Source: Alteromonadaceae bacterium
GTDB taxonomy: Bacteria > Pseudomonadota > Gammaproteobacteria > Enterobacterales > Alteromonadaceae
Direction of reading: 5' to 3'
Assembly: GCA_027013165.1 (NCBI GenBank)
Contig: JALUXV010000161.1
Span: forward strand, 1-64,000
DNA length: 64,000 bases
Shown one piece after another: positions 28,416 through 39,989 of the stretch. Position numbers and translations under genes: made by a program. Numbering within the stretch: position 1 is the first letter of the stretch; each line of letters opens with the position of its first letter. The notes beneath the pieces are model-generated. The model worked only from the letters and a program-made list of their open reading frames with translations, was not told the DNA's origin and searched no databases.

Positions 28416-29712
28416 GCATAGCAAAGGCTATCGCTAGGGTAGCCCCTCTGGCCACAAGGAACGCCAATAGTGCATACCACAGTGCCACGTTCCCAAATGA
28501 CTGAGTAACAAACCACACCGGAAAAAACACAATAAGTGCGCTGAATACCATAGAATTGCGCATTGATGACGCTCGTGTAAGTCCAACAAACACGCCGTCG
28601 TAAAGGAAACACCAGTGCGCCAATAAGGGTAAGATCACCATCAGAGGCAAGTAGGTGAGTGCTTCAGTTATTATTTCATTGTGCTGAGTTAGTAACTGAA
28701 TGATATCGGTACCAAACATCCAAAATACCAAGGTATATGCAAGGGCAAAAAAGGAAGACCACACGAGCCCTTGATGAGTACGCTGCACAATAGCTCGCTG
28801 ATTTTGCGCGCCAGACGCTTCACCAACTAAGGCTTCAACAGCGTGAGCAATGCCGTCCAGCCCCAAAGCAATAAGCACAAAAAACTGCATGAGTATGGCA
28901 TTTACCGCAGCGTGTGTTTCACCAAGCCTAGCCCCTTGAAGCGTTAAAAATGCCAAACAGCCCTGTAGCGCTAGGTTTCTTATGAGCATGTCTGAATTAA
29001 GCTTCAACAATACTCGCCTTGCTGCGTCGTTAAACCAGGCAGTACTGGGCAATCGCCAGCCAATTTGGCAAAGCCCGCCGATAAGCGCCATCGTCGCCAT
29101 AGTGTATTCGGCAAATACACTTGCTAATGCCACGCCTTCAACGCCCCAGCCCAAGCCATACACCAATCCAACATCCAATGCGCCATTGAGGAGGTTACCC
29201 GTTATTTGAATGATCATAACCAGGCGAGTTCGCTGTTGACCCACTAGCCAGCCAATCATGGCAATGTTAACCAGCGCCGCTGGTGCACCCCACACGCGCA
29301 CTTGATAGTACTGTCCGAGCCATTGTTCCACCTGCGTTGAAGGGTCTGCTAAACCGATACCAATGCGTAAAATAGGTACTTGTAATATCAACAGCAACAC
29401 ACTGATGACAATGGCAATACCCACGGTTTGCCACAATACTCGCGCTGCTGCATCACGATCTTCTACTCGGCCACGGGCCTGTGCACTTAACCCAGTGGTA
29501 GACATACGCAAAAATCCACACACCCAGTAAATTTGGGTAAGTATCAATGCGCCAATAGACGCACCCGCTAGCATTGAAGGTGATTGCATGTGCCCCAACA
29601 CAGCAGTATCCACCAACCCAAGCAAGGGTGTGGTAATGTTGGCTAAAATCATAGGTACTGCTAGCACAATCAGACGACTGTGGTCATGCCAAAGTGTATA
29701 TTGGTTCGTCAT
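28375..29712 (-). CDS. MATE family efflux transporter (DinF-like)
   Basis: 445 aa, about 12 TM; ILANITTPLLGLVDTAVLGHMQSPSMLAGASIGALILTQIYW. Confidence 0.88.
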   Translation of the reverse strand: MTNQYTLWHDHSRLIVLAVPMILANITTPLLGLVDTAVLGHMQSPSMLAGASIGALILTQIYWVCGFLRMSTTGLSAQARGRVEDRDAAARVLWQTVGIAIVISVLLLILQVPILRIGIGLADPSTQVEQWLGQYYQVRVWGAPAALVNIAMIGWLVGQQRTRLVMIIQITGNLLNGALDVGLVYGLGWGVEGVALASVFAEYTMATMALIGGLCQIGWRLPSTAWFNDAARRVLLKLNSDMLIRNLALQGCLAFLTLQGARLGETHAAVNAILMQFFVLIALGLDGIAHAVEALVGEASGAQNQRAIVQRTHQGLVWSSFFALAYTLVFWMFGTDIIQLLTQHNEIITEALTYLPLMVILPLLAHWCFLYDGVFVGLTRASSMRNSMVFSALIVFFPVWFVTQSFGNVALWYALLAFLVARGATLAIAFAMLNRRNQLVSVAEQ

Positions 29713-29823
29713 GAGCGTATTAGGGGCTGTTGCTCTTAAGTTATTGTATAATCAGCGCAGAGCATATCACGCTACTGAGTTGTGTTGTCCCGTTTGTCCT
29801 TTTTCTTTTTTTAGGTCGATTGA

Positions 29824-30912
29824 ATGATGAAGACGTTTTTTCACGTATTGTTTGCCAGCCTTTTCTTAGTGCTCAGCTTTCAAGGGCACGCAAATATTCA
29901 TAGCGCTGACGCTTCAACACCGGCAACATCAAGTGCAACTGTGCTGCTTTATCATCATGTGGCTGACAATACACCGCCGAGTACAAGCATTTCTCCCGCT
30001 CAATTCAAACAACACATGGAGTACTTGTCACAACACCACACAGTAGTGCCTTTACAACAGGTTATAGAAGCCAGTAAAAACAACCTGCCGCTTCCAGAAA
30101 ATGCGGTGGCAATTACCTTCGACGACGGTTATCAAAATATTTACGACAACGGCCACCCTATTTTAAAAAGCTACGGTTTTCCTTATACCGTATTTATTAA
30201 CCCCCTAGAGATTGGCACGTCTCGAATTCAATTAACGTGGGAAACTATCAAAGCAATGCAAACCGAGGGCGCGAGCTTCGCCAACCATACGTTAGACCAT
30301 ATCCACATGCTGAACAAAGAGCCCGATGAGACGCCGAAAATGTGGTTAGAAAGAGTGTGGGAAAATGTGGTCCATGCTGAAACTTTGATCACACAAAATA
30401 CAGGCGGATCCTTGCGTTACTTGGCTTACCCATTTGGCGAGTTTAATCGTTTACTGGCAGAAAAAGTGATATCTGAGGGATACATAGGCTTCGGGCAACA
30501 CTCAGGTGCTATTGGAGCAGTAAGTGACTTTGGCCAGCTACCAAGATTTGCTGCTGCGGGTATTTACGCTAATTTGAATACATTAAAAGTCAAATTGAAC
30601 AGCATAGCCATGCCGGTAGTCGCCAACTCACTGGAAGATCCTGAGCTTACCAACAGGCAATTCGCAAACGCTATTACCCTAACCATTGACGCGTCTGATG
30701 TTCGTATTTCTCAGGCGACGTGTTACTTCAACGGCACTTCTATTCCCACCCAAGTCAGTGACACTGAAATATCCTTCACTATTGAACAAATCCTGCCCAT
30801 AGGAAGGTCACGGGTTAACTGTACCGCACCGTCAAAAACACAATCGGGCAGATACTATTGGTACTCACAACCATTCTTCGTTGCTGATGAACTAGGCCGT
30901 TACCCCGACTAG
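29824..30912 (+). CDS. Polysaccharide deacetylase family protein, secreted
   Basis: Signal peptide, VLLYHHVADN, VAITFDDGYQNIYDNGHPIL, FANHTLDHIHM, LAYPFGEFN. Confidence 0.88.
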   Translation: MMKTFFHVLFASLFLVLSFQGHANIHSADASTPATSSATVLLYHHVADNTPPSTSISPAQFKQHMEYLSQHHTVVPLQQVIEASKNNLPLPENAVAITFDDGYQNIYDNGHPILKSYGFPYTVFINPLEIGTSRIQLTWETIKAMQTEGASFANHTLDHIHMLNKEPDETPKMWLERVWENVVHAETLITQNTGGSLRYLAYPFGEFNRLLAEKVISEGYIGFGQHSGAIGAVSDFGQLPRFAAAGIYANLNTLKVKLNSIAMPVVANSLEDPELTNRQFANAITLTIDASDVRISQATCYFNGTSIPTQVSDTEISFTIEQILPIGRSRVNCTAPSKTQSGRYYWYSQPFFVADELGRYPD

Positions 30913-30929
30913 TTTGCTTTAATGCTGAA

Positions 30930-31529
30930 TTACATGGCACTTGTTACGGCTTTTGAAAAGCGTATGAACTGTCCATTCACTTGCTGCTCTTTAAATCCAA
31001 GACGTTGATAGAAGCGTATTGCGGGAACATTTTGTACATGTACATCAAGTACAACCAACGACTTATCAAATTGCTTAGCCATTTGGTACATGGTTGATAC
31101 CAACATTCTTCCAATACCTTTATCTCGATGGGCCGGCGCAACAGCAATGTGCCCAAGCATCCACTCATGTTCTTGAGGCGGTATGAGTTCAGCGCTTATC
31201 AGTTGATTCTTTACCAATACATCTAATGACTCATCTATGTCGAAAAATGCTGTAATACTGTCGAGAGTGGCGCGATCGAATGCGTGCCCTAAGTTGGTAT
31301 GCCACGCGGTAATAACACCAACCACTTCACTTTGGTATTGCGCCACCCAATGGAACTCGTACCCGTATTGGCCGCGACCGTGATGCCATGCATGAACTAA
31401 AAACTTATTTGCTTTGGTTTTACATCCATCGCCAAACAAATCGGTGATAACTTCCTCAGCGGCGGAGTGAATGAGTTTAGCGGCGGCTTTTGCATCTTCT
31501 GGGCGCCCTCGGCGGATTTCGACCAACAT
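30930..31529 (-). CDS. GNAT family N-acetyltransferase
   Basis: LGHIAVAPAHRDKGIGRMLVSTMYQMA, VPAIRFYQRLGFKEQQ. Confidence 0.85.
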   Translation of the reverse strand: MLVEIRRGRPEDAKAAAKLIHSAAEEVITDLFGDGCKTKANKFLVHAWHHGRGQYGYEFHWVAQYQSEVVGVITAWHTNLGHAFDRATLDSITAFFDIDESLDVLVKNQLISAELIPPQEHEWMLGHIAVAPAHRDKGIGRMLVSTMYQMAKQFDKSLVVLDVHVQNVPAIRFYQRLGFKEQQVNGQFIRFSKAVTSAM

Positions 31530-31533
31530 AGTA

Positions 31534-32172
31534 TCAATCCGACATCAGAATGGGCATGTCGTGCAGTATTTGCTGCGCGTCACTAATCGCTAACTGTCCT
31601 GGTTGGCGGTGAGGTTTAAAGCGTCCAACTACTTGTGCTTGTGGATTTACCACCACTACCGATGCACTGTGATCGACGAGGTAATTTGGGTTGTCAGTGC
31701 TATCTGACATGGAATACATCATTCCAAGGTTTCTTGCGAGGGGAAAAAGCTGTGCGTGCTCTCCAGTGACGGCAACAAAGCTGTCGTTAAAAAAGCCAAT
31801 GTACTGCGCTAATCGCTCGGTGGTGTCTCGTTTGGGATCTACCGAAACAAATACCACTTGAGGTGAATGCTCGGTGTATATTTCCTGCAAGGAAGGAAAA
31901 ATGCCATTAAGTTCAGCCATAGTCGTGGGGCAAATATCGGGGCAATAGGTGTACCCTAAAAATACAAGACTCCAGTGCCCCTTTAAGTTTTCTTGGGTAA
32001 ACGCGCTGTCGGTGTGGCTAGTAAGAGAAAATGAATTAATGTCACGAGGCGTAGGATACGCTTGAAAGTAAGCTGGCTTTGACGTGCTAGGTGGGGCGAT
32101 ATACAAGGCCCCAACAATGCCCGCACACAAGGCAACTAACGCGATGACTCCGACAGTAATTCGTTGATTCAT
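31534..32172 (-). CDS. SCO family protein (copper chaperone / CuA assembly)
   Basis: [24 protein letters not shown] Cxxx[32 protein letters not shown]. Confidence 0.92.
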   Translation of the reverse strand: MNQRITVGVIALVALCAGIVGALYIAPPSTSKPAYFQAYPTPRDINSFSLTSHTDSAFTQENLKGHWSLVFLGYTYCPDICPTTMAELNGIFPSLQEIYTEHSPQVVFVSVDPKRDTTERLAQYIGFFNDSFVAVTGEHAQLFPLARNLGMMYSMSDSTDNPNYLVDHSASVVVVNPQAQVVGRFKPHRQPGQLAISDAQQILHDMPILMSD

Positions 32173-33086
32173 AGACTTAATGGTAAATAATGATCCAATA
32201 AAAGTACCACAAACAATAACATAAGATGCACAATTGAGTAGCGAAATGTTCTAATTGCGGTGTCTTCTTTTGCTAAAAACTTCAATTTGTAAGCATAGTA
32301 CAAGAAACCAATATTTAGCAGGGTAGACCCGATTAAATAGATAAAGTCACTCATGCCAACTAAGTAAGGCAGCAAACAAACTAAGCTCAAAAGCACGGTA
32401 TAAAGCAATACCGACGTTTTAGTATAGTTAACGCCATGAGTCACCGGAAGCATTGGGATCTTAGCTTTTGCGTAATCTTTTTCGCGATGTATAGCCAATG
32501 CCCAGAAATGAGGCGGCGTCCACGTAAAAATAATTAATACCAGTAATAATGCATGGGCGTGGACTTCTCCCGTTACCGCAGTCCAGCCTAATAAAGGAGG
32601 CGCTGCCCCCGCTAATCCACCAATAACAATATTTTGCGGCGTTGCTCGCTTTAAAAATAATGTATAAACGCCTGCGTAACCTACTAAACTCGCCAATGTT
32701 AACCATGCAGTAAGCATATTCACTAGTACAGCGAGCAAAGCAAAGCCAGCAACTCCCAGCACCAAAGCGAAGATAAGCGCATTATTAATCGACACCTTCC
32801 CTTTGGCGACAGGGCGATTGAAAGTACGTGCCATTTTGCTATCAATTTGATGATCGACAGCGTGATTAATCACCGCCGCAGAGGCTGATAAAAAACCAAT
32901 GCCTATCATTCCCGCCGTCAGTGTTACAGCATCGACCCAGGTGGGTGTAGCCAAACACATTCCCACCAAGGCGGTAAGTAACAGCAGCATAACCACATTG
33001 GGCTTAGTGAGTTCATAGTAGTCACGCCACGATACTTGGGTGGGGCGGCGAGAAGTATTTGAAACATAAGCAGCAGATTTAGCCAT
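32169..33086 (-). CDS. cyoE: Protoheme IX farnesyltransferase
   Basis: [58 protein letters not shown]; start at internal ATG (MAKSAAY). Confidence 0.92.
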   Translation of the reverse strand: MAKSAAYVSNTSRRPTQVSWRDYYELTKPNVVMLLLLTALVGMCLATPTWVDAVTLTAGMIGIGFLSASAAVINHAVDHQIDSKMARTFNRPVAKGKVSINNALIFALVLGVAGFALLAVLVNMLTAWLTLASLVGYAGVYTLFLKRATPQNIVIGGLAGAAPPLLGWTAVTGEVHAHALLLVLIIFTWTPPHFWALAIHREKDYAKAKIPMLPVTHGVNYTKTSVLLYTVLLSLVCLLPYLVGMSDFIYLIGSTLLNIGFLYYAYKLKFLAKEDTAIRTFRYSIVHLMLLFVVLLLDHYLPLSL

Positions 33087-34149
33087 GAGAAACTCCAGAT
33101 TCCAAAGTAGTCGAAGACACACGAGTAGAGAAAATTGTCCAGCTTAGCCAAACAAGAGACAGTAGAAGTAAGGCGGCAACTGCATTGTGTGCCACTGCAA
33201 CAGCCAATGGTAAACTAAAGAGGATATTGCTCACACCTAAACCCACTTGAGCGAATAATGCGATAAGCATCAACCCACTAATGCGCTTAATTCCAGACGA
33301 TGCTGTCTTGCTGAATAACCCCATTGCCCCCAAGGCTAGTAAGTACGCAAAAGTAACAACAGCGCCAAATCGATGCACTATGTGCATTGTCATACGTTCG
33401 CCGTAATCATGAGCACCGTACTCGTAATTTTCTACATCAGGTACGCTGTAAGCGCCTGAAAAATCTAAACGCTCTTGCCATCCGGACTCACATACTGGCA
33501 TTTCGGTACAGGCTAGCGCAGCATAGTTCGCGGATGTCCAACCGCCCAGAGCGATTTGACCCACAAGCACAGCCACTCCCACGATACATAGCTTGAACCC
33601 ACGGGAAGTTAGTAAAGTACTTCGAGCATCCTCACTATTACTCCTAGATTCAGCAACCTGGTTTTGCGTTTTAGGCAATCGCAAATACAACAAGAATAAA
33701 CAGGTAAGCACGGTAAAGCCGCCAAGTAAGTGCCCCATAACAACGATCGGTAAAAGGTTGAGTGTGACCGTCCACATGCCAAGCAAGGCTTGAAAGGTAA
33801 CAAGTGCTAATAGAAATAAGGGCAGTTTGACTGGCGTTCCATTATGACGACCACGCACAGAAATAACCGCAATAGCTAAAATACACAGGCCGAGTGCGCC
33901 GGCGAAGTAGCGGTGAACCATCTCGTTCCATGCTTTAAATGCCTCTACCGGACGTTCAGGATAGGCTTCATTTGCTTGGGCAACGGTCTGTTCAGACGAC
34001 GGTACGGTTAAAAATCCGTAGCACCCTGGCCAATCGGGGCACCCCAATCCTGCATCGGTTAGGCGAGTATATGCCCCCAAGATGATAACCACCACAGCCA
34101 AAAATAGGCTAAATACCACCAGCTTTCTCATAAAACTTCTCCTAACCAA
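33079..34149 (-). CDS. ctaA: Heme A synthase (COX15/CtaA)
   Basis: [53 protein letters not shown]. Confidence 0.92.
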   Translation of the reverse strand: MVRRSFMRKLVVFSLFLAVVVIILGAYTRLTDAGLGCPDWPGCYGFLTVPSSEQTVAQANEAYPERPVEAFKAWNEMVHRYFAGALGLCILAIAVISVRGRHNGTPVKLPLFLLALVTFQALLGMWTVTLNLLPIVVMGHLLGGFTVLTCLFLLYLRLPKTQNQVAESRSNSEDARSTLLTSRGFKLCIVGVAVLVGQIALGGWTSANYAALACTEMPVCESGWQERLDFSGAYSVPDVENYEYGAHDYGERMTMHIVHRFGAVVTFAYLLALGAMGLFSKTASSGIKRISGLMLIALFAQVGLGVSNILFSLPLAVAVAHNAVAALLLLSLVWLSWTIFSTRVSSTTLESGVSHG

Positions 34150-34696
34150 TACGAGATAACTTGAGCAACTTACGCATGTCGGCGAGCATATTTCTACTCT
34201 CCATTACTGCCACTGCTTTATCGGGTGTAATGGCATAAAACAGCATAGCGTTGTACTGAGTGTCCACCACATAAACCTTGTTGCTGCTTAACCCATCAAT
34301 GGCTTCATCAACAGAAAGGGTACGTACATTTGGGTACTCGCCTAGCTGAGCAATGGCAGACTGGTCGCTCAATGATGTTGTGAGTACGAGAGCCTCGGCG
34401 CGGTCTGCGTTTTTCCCTAAAGCTAGCCACACTTGGTTAATACTAAACAGAGCGTTTTCACAGCTGGCATCACAGTTTTCAGGCATGACATACAAGAGCC
34501 GCCATTTGGGTGATACGCCCGTTAACTGATTACTTAGGTTTAAGGTTGGTGCGATTAATTGCCCTTTATTTGTCGCTCCCCGATTAAACCATTCGTTGTC
34601 TAGCGCGACTTTCGCAAGGATCACAGGCAAAACAAACACGGCTAACATGCCGATTAGGGTTTTCTTTGAAGAAGAGGATGTTTTATCAGGCGTCAT
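34142..34696 (-). CDS. Membrane-anchored protein of cox cluster, possibly thioredoxin/Sco-like
   Basis: 184 aa; N-terminal TM, WRLLYVMPENCDASCENALFSINQVWLALG with CxxxC; located between SURF1 and ctaA. Confidence 0.65.
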   Translation of the reverse strand: MTPDKTSSSSKKTLIGMLAVFVLPVILAKVALDNEWFNRGATNKGQLIAPTLNLSNQLTGVSPKWRLLYVMPENCDASCENALFSINQVWLALGKNADRAEALVLTTSLSDQSAIAQLGEYPNVRTLSVDEAIDGLSSNKVYVVDTQYNAMLFYAITPDKAVAVMESRNMLADMRKLLKLSRIG

Positions 34697-35399
34697 GAGT
34701 ACGTCCTTTTTTAATTATCGCTATTCCACCAATGAGAGCCGCAGCAATTGCTAACCCAAACCATTGAATGGCGTAGCCAAGATGTTTCTCGGGAGACATT
34801 ACAACGGGGTTGTAGTGCCGTACGAAGAAGTGATCGGGCTGAGTAAGCACGACCACATAGGGTAAAAGGTCTCGATTCAGCAGAGGGGCAATCTGCTCGG
34901 GTAAGGCTTGTTGTATTACTTGGGGAAAGACGGCGTTAGCATCTATATAGTTATCCACCAGCGGGTTGTTACTTGGCAGCGACACCACGCCCTCGAATGT
35001 GTTCAGCGTGACATTAGCTATATCTAGAGTTGGTATCTGACGTGTCAGATCGGCGGCTGGTATCCAACCAAAGTTTACTAATAGCCAACCAAGGTTAGTG
35101 CTCACAGGGGCAAAAACATTATACCCAACCTGTTGTAGATACACCTGATTGTCCAGAAACATCAAATGCTCTGTGTCTACTTGCCCGTGAAAGTTGACCG
35201 ATAGGTCTCTTGGGTCATTTTGTGCAAATGCCTCTATTAAGCTTAAACTTCCTTTAGCCTGCTTTTGCGTTATGCTTGAGAGACGTTGTTGCTTTTGTGC
35301 CATCCGTTCAAGTTGCCAAAACCCAAGACTGCACATAATCACTACGCTAAGGGCAGTAATGGTCAAAGCAGCGAGTGAAGACGGACGTAACAGCTTCAT
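34686..35399 (-). CDS. SURF1 family cytochrome oxidase assembly protein
   Basis: LGFWQLERMAQKQQRL, WLLVNFGWIPA, PEKHLGYAIQWFGLAIAAALIGGI. Confidence 0.9.
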   Translation of the reverse strand: MKLLRPSSLAALTITALSVVIMCSLGFWQLERMAQKQQRLSSITQKQAKGSLSLIEAFAQNDPRDLSVNFHGQVDTEHLMFLDNQVYLQQVGYNVFAPVSTNLGWLLVNFGWIPAADLTRQIPTLDIANVTLNTFEGVVSLPSNNPLVDNYIDANAVFPQVIQQALPEQIAPLLNRDLLPYVVVLTQPDHFFVRHYNPVVMSPEKHLGYAIQWFGLAIAAALIGGIAIIKKGRTHDA

Positions 35400-35431
35400 A
35401 TCAAACAGTACACACTCCTGAGGACAGTAGA

Positions 35432-35641
35432 ATGATAATAAAAATCTTGCTCGTAGCCCTGGTGATTTACATGCTGGTTAATTTGTTTCTTGCGATGCGC
35501 GTTATGATAAGAAACAACCCTGAAGACGGACCAATGAGCAAATATATAGGCCGTCGTGTACTTACGTCTGCCGTTATCGTCGTTATCATCTTACTGGCAA
35601 TAAGTACGGGATTAATTACACCCAACCCCCGACCTTACTAG
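35432..35641 (+). CDS. DUF2909-like small twin-TM protein
   Basis: MIIKILLVALVIYMLVNLFLAMRVMIRNNPEDGPMSKYIGRRVLTSAVIVVIILLAISTGLITPNPRPY; opposite strand within cox cluster. Confidence 0.75.
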   Translation: MIIKILLVALVIYMLVNLFLAMRVMIRNNPEDGPMSKYIGRRVLTSAVIVVIILLAISTGLITPNPRPY

Positions 35642-35659
35642 GATTGGGTGTATGTCTAT

Positions 35660-36538
35660 CTAGAGTACGTAAACAAAGATGTAGAGCATGACCCACACTA
35701 CATCGACAAAGTGCCAATACCAGCTACCTGCCTGAAACGCGAAATGATTTTCAGGGGTAAAATGCCCTTTCAACACACGGAAAAATAGAACGATGAGAAT
35801 GATAGTTCCCAGCGTGACATGCATACCGTGGAAGCCCGTGAGCATAAAGAAGGTATTACCATACACGCCAGACTGAAGTGTTAGCCCCAAATCGCGATAG
35901 GCGTGAATGTATTCTTGTACTTGCAACGTAAGGAAAATTAAGCCCAGTAAAATGGTTACTCCCAGCATCCACGTCAGTTGCTTGCGCTTTTGCTGTTCTA
36001 ATCCTGTATGAGCAAAGTGAAGTGTGACAGACGACACCAACAGAATGATGGTATTAATCGTTGGTAACCCTGCTGCACTCATCACCTGCGTAGTGGTGCC
36101 GTCAGGCGTGCTGATCAGCGGCCACATGGCCTCGAACGTTGGCCACAATACGGTATTTGTCATCTCATTATTTGATGCGCCACCGAGCCAAGGCACCGAG
36201 ATAAAGCGTGCATAAAACAACGCGCCAAAAAACGCAGCAAAAAACATCACTTCTGAAAAAATGAACCAGCTCATGCCTTGACGATATGATCGACCTAACT
36301 GGTCGCTATAGAGTCCAGACATACTCTCGTCGATCTGATTCTTAAACCAACCAAAAAGCATAACCAACAACACAAGTATGCCGGCTGTTAACGTATGTGT
36401 GCCATAACCCGGCTCGCCTTTGGTAGTTTCCAGCACCACAGTGCCAGCACCAACGGCAATTAAAAATAGCGCCACCGCCCCAACAATGGGCCAAGGGCTT
36501 TGCGCGGGTACGTAATAGCGTTCATATTCTTGCTGCAT
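35660..36538 (-). CDS. coxC: Cytochrome c oxidase subunit III
   Basis: YYVPAQSPWPIVGAVALF, FIFSEVMFFAAFFGALFYARF, GFHGMHVTLGTIILIVLFFR, WYWHFVDVVWVMLYIFVY. Confidence 0.95.
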   Translation of the reverse strand: MQQEYERYYVPAQSPWPIVGAVALFLIAVGAGTVVLETTKGEPGYGTHTLTAGILVLLVMLFGWFKNQIDESMSGLYSDQLGRSYRQGMSWFIFSEVMFFAAFFGALFYARFISVPWLGGASNNEMTNTVLWPTFEAMWPLISTPDGTTTQVMSAAGLPTINTIILLVSSVTLHFAHTGLEQQKRKQLTWMLGVTILLGLIFLTLQVQEYIHAYRDLGLTLQSGVYGNTFFMLTGFHGMHVTLGTIILIVLFFRVLKGHFTPENHFAFQAGSWYWHFVDVVWVMLYIFVYVL

Positions 36539-36563
36539 TTTTTTCTCCTCTGACTAAGGGTGG

Positions 36564-37151
36564 CTACTCGCCACTCTCAGCGACCGAAACCATAAACGGA
36601 TTGGTAGTTGACGTGTCATCTGTTCTCTCTGTCACGTCATATAGGGTGTACTGCACTGTAAAATAACTAATGTCCTCAGGAAGCTGAGGATCAACGTAAA
36701 ACTGCATGGGCATATAGGCCTCAGCACCTGAATCTAGCGGTTGCTGGTTAAAGCAAAAACACTCGGTCTTGTTCAGATAAAGCGCGGCTTCTCCCGGTGA
36801 TACCGAAGGAATTGCTTGCGCTACCATATTGCTGTTAGCTGGATTTCTGACGTAAAAACCAACGGTGCTCAGTTCTCCCGGATGCACTTCCATTCGGAAG
36901 GTTTCTGCACGGAATTCCCAAGGCATACCAGTCATGGTTTTGGTGATGAACTCCACCGTAATACTTCGGCTTTCATCAACTTCAACCATTTGATAGCTAG
37001 CTGCGGTATTGTCTGTTTTGCCATTAATACCCGTAAGGTCGCAGAACACGTCATAAAGCGGCACCAACGCAAAACCAAAGCCAAACATACCCAGAACAAT
37101 CACTACCAAACGAATGACCATTTTGTTGTTTTGCTGCGTTTTGGTTTGCAT
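36564..37151 (-). CDS. ctaG: Cytochrome c oxidase assembly protein CtaG (Cox11 family)
   Basis: GFALVPLYDVFCDLTGINGKT, YLNKTECFCFNQQPL, MPMQFYVDPQLPEDI. Confidence 0.94.
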   Translation of the reverse strand: MQTKTQQNNKMVIRLVVIVLGMFGFGFALVPLYDVFCDLTGINGKTDNTAASYQMVEVDESRSITVEFITKTMTGMPWEFRAETFRMEVHPGELSTVGFYVRNPANSNMVAQAIPSVSPGEAALYLNKTECFCFNQQPLDSGAEAYMPMQFYVDPQLPEDISYFTVQYTLYDVTERTDDTSTTNPFMVSVAESGE

Positions 37152-37181
37152 AGGTGCTCTCCTAACGTTCACTACCTTGTG

Positions 37182-38789
37182 TTACTTCACTTCTGGGGGT
37201 GTTTCAAACGTGTGGTATGGCGCTGGTGACGGGATTTCCCATTCCAAACCTTCTGCACCTTCCCACACTTGGCTCGACACAGGTTCACCTTCTTTGCGGC
37301 ATGCTTTAATAAGTAGCGCCAAGAAAATAAGCTGAGATAAACCAAACGCGAAACCACCAATACTTATCCACTTGTTAAAGTCAGCGAACTGAAGGGCGTA
37401 GTCAGGAATACGTCTGGGCATACCTGCTAAGCCAACAAAGTGCATAGGGAAGAAAAGTACGTTTACTGAAATTAACGAGCACCAGAAATGCCATTTTGCC
37501 AATGCGGTGTCGTACATTTTCCCCGTCCATTTAGGTAACCAGTAATACACCGCCGCCATAATCGAGAATACGGCACCAGTAACTAGCACGTAGTGGAAAT
37601 GAGCGACCACGAAATAGGTATCGTGGTATTGGAAGTCCACTGGGGTTATTGCCAACATTAATCCTGATAAACCGCCAATGGTAAACAGAACGATGAAGGC
37701 TATCGCAAACATCATGGGCATTTCGAAAGTCAAAGATCCGCGCCACATAGTGGCAACCCAGTTAAATACCTTAACCCCAGTTGGCACCGAGATAAGCATA
37801 GTGGCGAACATGAAAAACATCTCCATGTAAACCGGCATCCCCGTGGTGAACATGTGGTGCGCCCACACCACGAAGGATAGCAGCGCTATCGATGCAGTGG
37901 CATAAACCATAGACGCGTAGCCAAACAACTTCTTGCGAGAAAAGGTTGGTACGATCTGAGAGATAATGCCAAAGGCAGGCAATATCATGATGTACACTTC
38001 TGGGTGACCAAAGAACCAGAAAATATGCTGGAACATTACAGGGTCACCACCACCTGCTGCATCAAAGAAGCTGGTACCAAAGAACTTATCAGTGAGTACC
38101 ATGGTAACGGCCCCTGCCAGTACAGGCATTACCGCTATTAATAAGAAGGCTGTAATTAACCACGTCCAAACAAACAGCGGCATCTTCATCCACGTCATGC
38201 CAGGTGCACGCATGTTAAAGATAGTAACGATGACGTTAATGGCACCCATGATGGACGAGATACCCATGATATGTACAGAGAATACGAACAAGGCCGTAGA
38301 ATCATTACTGTAAGTAGTTGATAGCGGCGCGTAGAAGGTCCAACCAAATGCCGGACCGCCACCTTCCATAAACAATGATCCTAGTAGGATTAAGAAGGCA
38401 CCGGGTAAAATCCAAAAACTCCAGTTATTCATGCGCGGCAACGCCATATCTGGCGCGCCGATCATCATAGGAATTAACCAGTTGGCCAATCCAGTGAACG
38501 CAGGCATAACGGCACCGAATACCATTATTAGGCCGTGTACCGTAGTCATCTGGTTGAAGAAGTTGGGTTCGACGATCTGTAGCCCAGGTTGGAATAACTC
38601 TGCGCGAATGACCATAGCCATAGCACCGCCCACCAAGAACATGATGAAGGCGAACCACAAATACAAAGTACCAATATCTTTGTGGTTAGTAGTAAACAAC
38701 CAGCGGGTTATCCCTTTAGGTATATGATCGTGATGGTCGTCATCGTGATGTGCCGTATCCGGCGTAAGAACATCTGTTGCTTTACTCAT
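37182..38789 (-). CDS. ctaD: Cytochrome c oxidase subunit I
   Basis: [70 protein letters not shown]. Confidence 0.97.
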   Translation of the reverse strand: MSKATDVLTPDTAHHDDDHHDHIPKGITRWLFTTNHKDIGTLYLWFAFIMFLVGGAMAMVIRAELFQPGLQIVEPNFFNQMTTVHGLIMVFGAVMPAFTGLANWLIPMMIGAPDMALPRMNNWSFWILPGAFLILLGSLFMEGGGPAFGWTFYAPLSTTYSNDSTALFVFSVHIMGISSIMGAINVIVTIFNMRAPGMTWMKMPLFVWTWLITAFLLIAVMPVLAGAVTMVLTDKFFGTSFFDAAGGGDPVMFQHIFWFFGHPEVYIMILPAFGIISQIVPTFSRKKLFGYASMVYATASIALLSFVVWAHHMFTTGMPVYMEMFFMFATMLISVPTGVKVFNWVATMWRGSLTFEMPMMFAIAFIVLFTIGGLSGLMLAITPVDFQYHDTYFVVAHFHYVLVTGAVFSIMAAVYYWLPKWTGKMYDTALAKWHFWCSLISVNVLFFPMHFVGLAGMPRRIPDYALQFADFNKWISIGGFAFGLSQLIFLALLIKACRKEGEPVSSQVWEGAEGLEWEIPSPAPYHTFETPPEVK

Positions 38790-38798
38790 AACGGGCTC

Positions 38799-39989
38799 CT
38801 AGTTTCCATTCACGACAGCGTTAACATCTTTTGCCTGTACGGCGTCGCCAGTATTGTTGCCCCACGCATTTCGCTCGTAGGTCACAACAGCGGCTATTTC
38901 TTTCAAGCTAAGCATTTTTCCAAACGCCTGCATGGCCGTACCCGACTTACCATTGAGCACAATCTCGATATGTGCTTGCTGGTCTTCCAATACCATCTGG
39001 CTCCCTTTAAGGGCAGGGAACACACCGGGAAGACCTTCACCATTAGGCATATGACAAGCGGCACATGTGGCGTTGTAAACTCGCTCACCTTCCGTCATGA
39101 GTTCTTCCATAGACATGTTCATTGCCAATAAGCGTTGCTCTTCTTCTCTGGCCCTTTTCGCAATCGCTTCCTGCTCTTCGACCCAAGCGTTATACTCGGC
39201 AGGCTCTTTGGCAATAACTACCACAGGCATAAATCCGTGATCTTTTCCGCAAAGCTCGGCGCATTGACCGCGATAAATGCCGGGTTCATCTACCAGAGTC
39301 CAAGCTTCGTTAATGAACCCCGGGTTAGCGTCTTTCTTAACAGCAAAGTCTGGTACCCACCAAGAATGGATTACATCGTCTGAGGTAATGAGGAAACGGA
39401 CCTTTTGACCGGTAGGAATAACCAAAGGCCGATCAACTTCCAGTAAGTAGTTTTCGCCCTTGTCGAAGCGATTTTCAATTTGCTCACGTTGAGTAGCCAT
39501 TAAAGAATAAAACTCAACGTCACTATCCATGTACTTGTAATGCCACTTCCACTGAGAACCGGTAACCAAAACGGTCATATCAGGCTCACTGGTATCTTCC
39601 ATGGCGATAAGCGTATTCGCTGCTGGCACTGCCATAAAAATCAAGATGAGAAACGGCACAACAGTCCACGCAATCTCAACCTTCACATTTTCATGAAAAT
39701 TGGCAGGTTTAGCGCCTCGTGACTTCCGGTGTAAATACATAGACAAAAACATCACACCAAACACTGCAACCGCAATCGCCACGCAGATGTAAAACATCAG
39801 CATGTGTAGGTCGTAAACCTGGCCACTGATTTCAGTAGCACCCGGCCGAAGATTGATTGAAGAGATTGCTTCAGTATCTGAACTTGCGCCGATAGACAAC
39901 GCAGAAAAACCCAATAAGGGTAAAGAATAAAGCCAAAGGGCCAGCTTGTTAGTTAGCCCCTTTACGGCAGAAACCGTAAGTCGTTTCAC
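38799..39989 (-). CDS. coxB: Cytochrome c oxidase subunit II with C-terminal cytochrome c domain
   Basis: CuA motif YRGQCAELCGKDHGFMPVVV; heme c CAACHMPNGEGLPGVFPALKGS. Confidence 0.95.
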   Translation of the reverse strand: MKRLTVSAVKGLTNKLALWLYSLPLLGFSALSIGASSDTEAISSINLRPGATEISGQVYDLHMLMFYICVAIAVAVFGVMFLSMYLHRKSRGAKPANFHENVKVEIAWTVVPFLILIFMAVPAANTLIAMEDTSEPDMTVLVTGSQWKWHYKYMDSDVEFYSLMATQREQIENRFDKGENYLLEVDRPLVIPTGQKVRFLITSDDVIHSWWVPDFAVKKDANPGFINEAWTLVDEPGIYRGQCAELCGKDHGFMPVVVIAKEPAEYNAWVEEQEAIAKRAREEEQRLLAMNMSMEELMTEGERVYNATCAACHMPNGEGLPGVFPALKGSQMVLEDQQAHIEIVLNGKSGTAMQAFGKMLSLKEIAAVVTYERNAWGNNTGDAVQAKDVNAVVNGN

